From Cyanobacteria bacterium UBA11372 (GTDB lineage Bacteria > Cyanobacteriota > Cyanobacteriia > Cyanobacteriales > Aerosakkonemataceae): 6,022 nt of DNA. Each line of letters starts with the position of its first letter. Position 1 is the first letter of the stretch. The DNA lies in contig DNGG01000026.1 of the NCBI GenBank assembly GCA_003486675.1, positions 3,098-9,119 of the forward strand, given 5' to 3'. This document shows, piece by piece, positions 1-5,100 of this stretch. The notes under the pieces are model-generated. The model saw only the letters and a program-made list of their open reading frames with translations, was not told where the DNA came from and ran no database searches. The translations under genes and the position numbers were made by a program.

Positions 1-26
1 TCCGCTGGCATCGGCATCGCGCTCAT

Positions 27-81
27 GGCGGGTTTATCAATATAATTCGCTTCCAATCAAAGGTATTTGGTAAAACCCGCC
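27..81. repeat. MITE-like palindromic repeat with GGCGGGTTT / AAACCCGCC arms
   Basis: The left arm at 27-40 (GGCGGGTTTATCAA) is nearly the reverse complement of the right arm at 67-81 (TTGGTAAAACCCGCC), with a central spacer of about 26 bases. The arms differ by one inserted T and one substitution. Short GC-rich palindromes with GGCGGGTTT/AAACCCGCC arms, often extended to GTAGGGG/CCCCTAC as seen here at 80-86, are scattered through many cyanobacterial genomes in my recollection. It may be a non-autonomous mobile repeat or a transcription-end hairpin for a gene outside the window; no T-run follows it on either strand that would clearly mark a terminator. Confidence 0.5.
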
Positions 82-219
82 CCTACAACACCATTAACTA
101 TACGAGTCGGATACTACCAGACTTGATATCACCTTTGTTTCTGTGTGGATCTCTAGTTGCCAAACAGACGATTTTTCTCGCGAAACCCGGAATATGAGCC
201 TAAGTCCTAGCCATTTTAC
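82..219. other. Non-coding stretch left of the TnpB element
   Basis: I see no convincing coding region here on either strand. The stretch holds one copy of a 17-bp direct repeat at 184-200 and ends with TTAC at 216-219, the proposed left flank of the IS608-like element. With the palindrome before it, it looks like intergenic DNA that has collected repeats. Confidence 0.5.
184..200 (+). repeat. 17-bp direct repeat, left copy
   Basis: AACCCGGAATATGAGCC at 184-200 recurs exactly at 2042-2058. The roughly 35 bases before each copy (from GATCT at 149-153 and 2007-2011) show weak residual similarity with small gaps, which suggests two diverged copies of one dispersed repeat rather than a target-site duplication. 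Confidence 0.7.
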
Positions 220-257
220 CTAGAAATTGGGTCTAAAGCCCCGTTCTTTTAGGACGG
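216..257 (+). other. Proposed left end: TTAC, AAAG guide and hairpin
   Basis: TTAC (216-219) is followed 15 bases later by AAAG (235-238), two bases, and a hairpin with stem CCGTTC (241-246) / GGACGG (252-257) and loop TTTTA. One stem pair is G-T on the top strand and would be an A-C mismatch on the bottom strand, so the fold favours the top strand, the expected transferred strand of a plus-oriented element. The stop codon of the RHH gene (249-251) lies in the loop. The order cleavage site, guide, hairpin copies the IS608 left end. Confidence 0.5.
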
Positions 258-386
258 CTTGTAAGTTTCCAAGTTTCTAATTAGTTCCCTCAGAACATCG
301 CTTTTAGTGCGCCGATACTTTTTGCAGTAAGCTTCTAACTTTTGGTACTCTTCCTCACTTAGCCTAAAAAATATCTGCTTTTCCAT
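249..386 (-). CDS. Small ribbon-helix-helix (CopG/Arc-type) DNA-binding protein, 45 aa
   Basis: The minus strand encodes 45 residues from ATG at 386-384 to TAA at 251-249. The sequence has the ribbon-helix-helix layout: a short beta strand near residues 3-9 (KQIFFRL), an acidic helix 1 from about 10-25 (SEEEYQKLEAYCKKYR), a turn, and helix 2 from about 27-40 (TKSDVLRELIRNLE). RHH proteins dimerise, place the paired strands in the DNA major groove, and often repress their own promoters. Its start is only 34 bp from the divergent tnpB start, and a palindrome lies between them, so autoregulation plus control of tnpB is a reasonable inference. It sits where a divergent tnpA gene would be in related elements. 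No strong ribosome binding site is visible; the frame is clean and the fold assignment is by pattern only. It could instead be an antitoxin-like orphan, but no toxin gene is adjacent. Confidence 0.8.
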   Translation of the reverse strand: MEKQIFFRLSEEEYQKLEAYCKKYRRTKSDVLRELIRNLETYKPS

Positions 387-414
387 TGTCTTGTATATCG
401 ATATGATATACAAT
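386..414 (+). promoter_or_regulatory. Predicted tnpB promoter, possibly leaderless
   Basis: TTGTCT at 386-391 resembles the -35 hexamer TTGACA (4 of 6) and TACAAT at 409-414 resembles TATAAT (5 of 6), with the ideal 17-bp spacer. The predicted transcription start falls at about 420-422, on or next to the tnpB ATG at 421, so the mRNA could be leaderless. This fits the absence of a Shine-Dalgarno sequence. The -35 box overlaps the first base of the divergent RHH start codon. Confidence 0.5.
393..411. promoter_or_regulatory. Palindromic operator candidate between RHH gene and tnpB
   Basis: GTATATC (393-399) and GATATAC (405-411) are perfect inverted 7-mers separated by five bases. The palindrome lies between the predicted -35 and -10 boxes of tnpB and overlaps the -10 by three bases, so a bound protein would block RNA polymerase. 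It is also immediately upstream of the RHH start on the other strand. RHH dimers bind short symmetric sites, so the RHH protein is the obvious candidate ligand; this is inference. Confidence 0.5.
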
Positions 415-420
415 AATAAC

Positions 421-1665
421 ATGAACGCAAGATATCGCTACCGAATTTATCCGACATCCGAGCAGCAATTGGCACTAGCAAAGCTGTTTGGATGTGTGCG
501 AGTAGTTTGGAACGATGCTTTAGGATACTGCAATTACGAACGCTCCGAAGGCAGAGCTAAGCCTAAAAATGCAGACCTACAGAAGCGTTTTATTACTCAG
601 GCTAAAAAAACCATTGAACGGGAATGGCTATTAGAAGTATCCGCAGTACCCCTGCAACAATCGTTGAACGATTTAGACCAGGCGTACAAAAACTTTTTCG
701 ATTCAGTCAAAGGTAAGCGGAAAGGACAGCGCGTTAAACCTCCTCGGTTTAAAAAACGTAAGTCTAAGCAATCTGCACGATTTACTAAAGCTGGCTTTAG
801 CATCAAAGGCAATAAAGTCTATTTGGCTAAAATCGGAAACCTGGAGACAGTTTGGTCAAGACCTCTACCAAGCCAACCGTCATCTGTGACAGTCATCAAA
901 GATGCAGCAGACAGATACTTTCTGAGCTTTGTTGTAGAAATAGAACCAATTGTTCTTCTGCCGTCTCATAAATCAATTGGTATCGACTTGGGTATCAAAA
1001 CTTTCGCCACGCTGTCTAACGGGGAAAAGATTGATGCACCAAAGCCACTGAAGAAAAAGCTTAAGCGGGTTAAAAAGTTAAACCGCAGATTGTCTCGTAA
1101 AACCAAGAGTTCTAAGCGCCGTGAGAAAGCAAGGAAACGGCTGGCTAAGCTACATGCCAAGGTAGCAGATACGCGCACTGATTTTCTGCATAAACTGTCA
1201 ACCAGACTCATTCGTGAAAACCAAGCGATAGTACTGGAAGACTTGAACACTTCGGGAATGATGAAGAACCGTAAACTCTCCAGAGCTATTAGCGATCTGG
1301 GTTGGAGTACGTTCAGACAATTCCTAGAAGCAAAAGCTGAAAAATACGGTCGTGACTTTAGAGTCATTGATCGGTGGGAACCTACAAGCCAAGTGTGTCA
1401 TTGTTGCAAGGCTAGGTTTGGAAAACTAGACCTATCAGTGAGAACTTGGACTTGCATGAATTGCGATACAACTCACGACCGTGATGTCAATGCCGCAATC
1501 AATATTCAAGTCGCCGGGGGACACTCGGAGACTCAAAACGGACGCGGAGGAAGGCGTAAGACTAACGCTTTGTTAGCAGCATCCAGTGAAACGTCAACCA
1601 CCCCAAAAGCCATTCAGTTGTCTCTGTTTGACATGCATGGAATCACCGTGGCTTTAGTCCGGTGA
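421..1665 (+). CDS. tnpB: TnpB RNA-guided endonuclease (IS200/IS605 family)
   Basis: This 414-residue protein is a full-length TnpB, the omega-RNA-guided DNA nuclease ancestral to Cas12. The N-terminal region (about 1-40, MNARYRYRIYPTSEQQ onward) is the usual OrfB start, followed by a basic stretch near 94-120. RuvC-I is SIGIDLGIKTFATL with Asp189, RuvC-II is IVLEDLN with Glu273, the zinc finger uses Cys326/Cys329 and Cys345/Cys348, and RuvC-III is HDRDVNAAINI with Asp355. The catalytic D-E-D set is therefore intact and this is not a nuclease-dead TldR-type derivative. The spacing is close to that of ISDra2 TnpB (D191, E278, D361). I chose ATG 421 over an in-frame TTG at 391 because the family begins with MNARYRYRIYP-like sequence and TTG 391 lies in the promoter. 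The last codons and stop lie in the right-end hairpin. No tnpA is adjacent; a divergent RHH gene is. A basic, low-complexity tail runs from about 364 to the end. Confidence 0.95.
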   Translation: MNARYRYRIYPTSEQQLALAKLFGCVRVVWNDALGYCNYERSEGRAKPKNADLQKRFITQAKKTIEREWLLEVSAVPLQQSLNDLDQAYKNFFDSVKGKRKGQRVKPPRFKKRKSKQSARFTKAGFSIKGNKVYLAKIGNLETVWSRPLPSQPSSVTVIKDAADRYFLSFVVEIEPIVLLPSHKSIGIDLGIKTFATLSNGEKIDAPKPLKKKLKRVKKLNRRLSRKTKSSKRREKARKRLAKLHAKVADTRTDFLHKLSTRLIRENQAIVLEDLNTSGMMKNRKLSRAISDLGWSTFRQFLEAKAEKYGRDFRVIDRWEPTSQVCHCCKARFGKLDLSVRTWTCMNCDTTHDRDVNAAINIQVAGGHSETQNGRGGRRKTNALLAASSETSTTPKAIQLSLFDMHGITVALVR

Positions 1666-1690
1666 GGATGTCAACGCCTCGTTCCAGAAA
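1520..1690 (+). ncRNA. Predicted omega RNA (reRNA) overlapping the tnpB 3' end
   Basis: TnpB guide RNAs are formed from the 3' end of the tnpB transcript through the element right end, with the first 16-20 bases of flanking DNA as guide. Here the scaffold would end in the CACCG/CGGTG hairpin and GGATGTCAA (1666-1674), and the guide would start at 1675 with CGCCTCGTTCCAGAAA. The 3' side follows from the right-end assignment. The 5' boundary given is only a rough placement from typical lengths, and no promoter was identified for it. Confidence 0.45.
1640..1674 (+). other. Right end: GAAT guide, hairpin and TCAA
   Basis: GAAT (1640-1643) directly precedes a hairpin with arms CACCG (1644-1648) and CGGTG (1660-1664) around the loop TGGCTTTAGTC, extendable by T1643-A1665. 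Nine bases after the basal CACCG/CGGTG stem the element ends with TCAA (1671-1674). This matches the IS608 right-end order of guide, hairpin and cleavage site. The tnpB stop TGA (1663-1665) is in the 3' arm of the hairpin. Confidence 0.65.
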
Positions 1691-1744
1691 CTTTACAGCA
1701 GATTGCCAGCAGCGTCAGGTACAGCCCTTGTTGCTCTGTTTGTC

Positions 1745-1754
1745 TAGCGGCAGC
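1745..1754 (+). repeat. Extra copy of the inner hairpin arm core
   Basis: TAGCGGCAGC at 1745-1754 repeats exactly the last ten bases of the left arm of the inner hairpin (1801-1810), and both are complementary to GCTGCCGCTA at 1818-1827. The two copies could therefore compete for one right arm and give alternative folds. A ten-base match in a short region could be chance, but it is within the same repeat unit. Confidence 0.45.
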
Positions 1755-1792
1755 ATTATAGCGGGAAAGCAGGCGCATGAGGTAGACCGAAA

Positions 1793-1835
1793 GAATGCAA
1801 TAGCGGCAGCAAAAATGGCTGCCGCTATTGCATTC
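1793..1835. repeat. Perfect 18-bp hairpin with 7-base loop
   Basis: GAATGCAATAGCGGCAGC (1793-1810) is followed by the loop AAAAATG and the exact reverse complement at 1818-1835. It is not followed by a T-run on either strand, so it does not look like an intrinsic terminator for tnpB or any other gene. It is the core of the larger nested inverted repeat. Confidence 0.9.
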
Positions 1836-1931
1836 CAAGCGATTTTGCTGTACCTAGACGAGCTGGCAATCTGCTGTCATGCTGCCCGCACACAGCTGTC
1901 CTTCGGTGTAGCTCATAGGGCTGCGAGGCGC

Positions 1932-1937
1932 TATAAT
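1932..1937 (+). promoter_or_regulatory. Possible -10 box for the sensor kinase
   Basis: TATAAT at 1932-1937 is a perfect -10 hexamer in an AT-rich context, but the bases 17 positions upstream (TAGCTC at 1909-1914) do not resemble TTGACA. If used, it would give a leader of roughly 180 bases before the kinase ATG. Weak support from one element only. Confidence 0.3.
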
Positions 1938-2041
1938 TTTGAATCAAATATGGTGAAAATTGTCAAGCTATTTTTGAGATCGGGCCAGCAACCGGGTTTC
2001 GACCTAGATCTGTTGTTTTCAAATCAAAGCTCTTTCATAGC

Positions 2042-2058
2042 AACCCGGAATATGAGCC
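2042..2058 (+). repeat. 17-bp direct repeat, right copy
   Basis: AACCCGGAATATGAGCC is identical to 184-200, so the two copies bracket the TnpB element and the nested palindrome. Recombination between them would delete the 1858 bp from one copy to the next. This copy lies 63 bp before the kinase start. Confidence 0.7.
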
Positions 2059-2121
2059 ATAATTTCTGACCTAGTTGCACAAGATACCTTTGTCTCTTCT
2101 GCTTTCTTCGCCGATCTAATT

Positions 2122-5100
2122 ATGATTTTTAATTCCTTGATCCCCCACGGAAACTGCTATCTTGGCAAACCGGGGCTGGTGTGGCTGCATCTGATATCTG
2201 ACTTGCTGATTGCCCTGGCTAATTATGCAATTTCAGTAGGATTAATCTATCTATTCCAAAAGCGAAAAGACTTACCATTTAATTGGATATTTTTGCTGTT
2301 TGGTATTTTGATCGTCGCTTGTGGCAGCACCCACTTAATCGAGGTTTGGACGCTTTGGCATCCTACCTATTGGGTATCGGGAACGCTCAAAGCTTTGACG
2401 GCGGGAGTTTCCCTCGGCGGGGCGATGATGTTAATTTCATTAGTGCCGCAAATATTAGCTTTGCCGAGTCCAGCCGAGTTAGAAGCAGTTAACCAACAAT
2501 TGCGACGGGAAATCGCCGAACGCCAGCAGGTAGAAGCCGCGCTGCACGCCTCCCAAATTCGTCTGGCTGGGATTTTGGATATTGCAGATGATGCGATTAT
2601 CTCGATTGATAAAGCTCAAAGGATTACCTTGTTTAATCAGGGAGCAGAAAAAATCTTTGGTTACAGCGCCGAAGAAATTTTAGGTCAATCCCTGGATTTA
2701 CTGTTACCTTCTCGCTTTAGGGAAATGCATCGCCAACACATCGGCGAATTCGCCAACTCGCCCGATGTAGCGCGGGGAATGGGACAACATCGGGAAATTG
2801 TTGCTCGTCGCCAAGATGGTAGGGAATTTCTCGCCGAAGCTTCGATCTCGAAGCTGGAATTAGAAGGGGAAACAATATTTACGGTAATTTTGCGCGATAT
2901 TAGCGATCGCATCGCCGCACAACGCGATCGCATCCAAGCACAGCAAGCGCTGCAATACAGCGAACAACGACTGCGGCTAACCCTAGAAGCAACGGGAATC
3001 GGCATTTGGGATTGGAACTTATTGAATCACCGCATCACCTGGAACGATAATCACGCCAGACTGTTTGGTTTGATTCCCGGCAGCTTCGCTGTCAATTATC
3101 AAGCATTTCGCGATCGCGTCCACCCGGAAGATATCGAACGGGTAGAAACCGCTGTAGCTATTGCTTTAGACACAAAAACCGACTTCGGGGCGGAATACCG
3201 CATTATTTGGCCTGATGCTAGCATCCACTGGATCGAAGGCAAAGGGCGGGGTATTTACGACCATGCGGGGAGGGCAATTCGGATGATCGGAACGGTGATG
3301 GATATAAGCGATCGCAAAGCCCAAGAAGCCGCCCTCCGCCGCGCCAACGACGAATTAGAACACAGCGTTATTCAACGCACCCACGAGCTATTTGAAGCCA
3401 ATATAGCCTTGCGAACCGAAATCGCAGAACGGGAATGGGCAGAACGAGGAGTAACCGTCCAGTATGCCACAACGCGGGTACTGGCAGAAGCGGCTACCCT
3501 GGCGGAAATGTACTCCAGAATTTTGCCCGCGATTTGTCATAGTTTGGGGTGGGTAGCGGCAGAATTTTGGATCGCTACCAAGGGTAATGGACAATCAAAC
3601 CAATTACCAATTACCAATTACCAATTTCCTATTACCCCCTGGCTACAATGCGTAGAAATCTGGCAAGCACCGTCAATAACTTCGCCAGAATTTAAAGCGA
3701 TCGCTCAAACAATAAATTTTACCCCTGGAATGGGTTTACCGGGTCGCGTTTGGGCAACAAACGAACCAATTTGGATTGCCGATGTAGTTGAAAATGATTT
3801 CTTCCTGCGCTCTGAAATAGCAGCTAAAATCGGATTGCACGCAGCATTTTGCTTTCCGATTCGGATGGGTGACCAAATCCTCGGTGTCATTACCTGCTTT
3901 AGCCGTAAAATTCAACCACCCGACGCAGATTTGCTCGTTCTGATGACGAGTATTGGCAACCAAATTGGGCAATTCATCCAACGCAAACAGGCAGAAGAAA
4001 GACTAAAAGAAATCGCCACCTTGCAGAACGCGATTTTAAATAGCGCCAACTACACGATTATTTCTACCACAGTAGACGGCACGATTATTACCTTTAATGC
4101 AGCAGCAGAACGAATGCTCGGCTATACCGCAGCAGAAGTAATTGGCAAGACAACTCCTGCTATCATCCACGACTGGGATGAAGTCGTACAACGGGCGCAA
4201 GAACTTTCACAGGAGTTGGGCGTTAATATTGCACCGGGATTTGAGGCGTTTGTAGCTAAAGCGCGGCGCGGGGAAATAGATGAGCGCGAATGGACTTATA
4301 TTCGCAAAGATGGTTCCCGCTTCCCGGTTTTGCTATCAATTACAGCTTTGTACGATGGCGGAAATAACATTACCGGATTTCTCGGCATTGGCAGCGATAT
4401 TAGCGATCGCAAGCAAGCACAAGCAGCACTGCAAAGGTACGCCGCAGAAATCGAAGACCTTTATAACTATGCCCCTTGCGGATATCATTCCCTCGATGCA
4501 GATGGTAATGTTATCCGCATCAACGATACCGAACTCAATATGTTGGGCTACGCGCGAGAAGAAATAATTGGAAAGCATCTGACCGATTTGCTTGCACCCG
4601 ACAGTTTGCCAATCTTCCAAGAAAACTTCCCGCGTTTCAAACAGAAGGGATCGCTGCACGATCTGGAATTGAATTTTATTCGTAAAGACGGCACAATTTT
4701 GCCGGTGAGTTTAAATGCAACCGCGCTCAAAGATGAAGCGGGAAATTACCTGATGAGTCGGTCTACGATTTTTGATATTAGCGATCGCAAGCAAGCAGAA
4801 GCAGCCCTGCGCCAAAGCGAGGAACGCTTGCAACTCGCACTAGAAGCCTCTGGAGACGGACTTTGGGACTGGGACATCACCACTGGAGAGGTTTATGTAA
4901 GTTCCCGATGGCTGTTAATGCTCGGCTATGAAGTAGGTCAAATTGTCGTAAATGTCAATACCTGGGAAAGCATGATTCATCCCGACGATTGCCCCTGGGT
5001 AATCGAGGTGCTGAACAATCATTTACAAGACAGTTCGGTTCCCTATTGTTTCGATTATCGAATGCGAACCAAATCGGGGGAATGGAAATGGATTGGGAAT

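Larger units (their letters stand above)
220..1674 (+). mobile_element. IS200/IS605-family element, IS608-like ends, TnpB plus RHH gene, no TnpA
   Basis: The outer boundaries are inferred from signals known for IS608: left cleavage site TTAC with left guide AAAG, and right guide GAAT with right cleavage site TCAA. Here TTAC is at 216-219, AAAG at 235-238 just before a hairpin at 241-257, GAAT at 1640-1643 just before a hairpin at 1644-1664, and TCAA at 1671-1674. This gives a 1455-bp element with no target duplication, as expected for the family. It contains a minus-strand RHH gene and a plus-strand tnpB. No Y1 HUH transposase gene is visible, so the element would need TnpA in trans or is no longer mobile. 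The right end is much firmer than the left, because tnpB 3' ends and right ends normally coincide. No HIP1 octamer lies inside it, unlike the neighbouring kinase gene. Confidence 0.6.
1695..1877. repeat. Nested inverted repeat, 183 bp, possible MITE or structured RNA
   Basis: The outer arms are ACAGCAGATTGCCAGC (1695-1710) and its exact reverse complement at 1862-1877. Inside them a second perfect pair, AGGTACAGC (1717-1725) and GCTGTACCT (1847-1855), is set off by six unmatched bases on each side. The inner part contains an 18-bp perfect hairpin (1793-1835). The whole unit can fold into a long interrupted cruciform or RNA stem. No target duplication is obvious at the ends, and no protein family is recognised inside. 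It may be a non-autonomous transposable repeat or a non-coding RNA gene. Confidence 0.7.
1878..2121. other. Non-coding stretch upstream of the sensor kinase
   Basis: No convincing gene is seen. It includes a possible -10 box, the second copy of the 17-bp repeat, and CAACCGGGTTTC at 1989-2000, which forms a weak inverted match (CCGGGTT with AACCCGG at 2042-2048). In the frame of the kinase the last upstream stop is TGA at 2053-2055. No clear Shine-Dalgarno sequence precedes the kinase start. Confidence 0.5.

Noticed and set aside
236..260. Left-end hairpin as terminator of the RHH gene
   Set aside because: The stem is better paired on the plus strand (G-T) than as minus-strand RNA (A-C mismatch), and the T-run on the minus strand is only three bases. 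It may still slow transcription, but a role as transposon end explains it better.
391..420. Ten-codon N-terminal extension of TnpB from TTG 391
   Set aside because: It lies in the operator and predicted promoter, and the family N-terminus begins at ATG 421.
597..1367. Minus-strand frames at 597-812 and 966-1367
   Set aside because: Antisense shadows of tnpB with no recognisable protein features.
1793..1835. Perfect hairpin as an intrinsic terminator of tnpB
   Set aside because: No T-run follows on either strand, and it belongs to a larger symmetric repeat.
1662..2069. 135-codon plus-strand frame starting GTG and overlapping the tnpB stop
   Set aside because: It runs through the right-end hairpin, the element boundary and the nested palindrome (NAIAAAKMAAAIAF is just the hairpin read in frame). 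No family resemblance, no ribosome binding site; the overlap is accidental.
3400..3980. GAF domain as a bilin-binding photoreceptor
   Set aside because: No typical chromophore-binding Cys-His motif is seen; the C-terminal part (GLHAAFCFPIRMGDQILGV) looks like ordinary GAF domains of cyanobacterial kinases.
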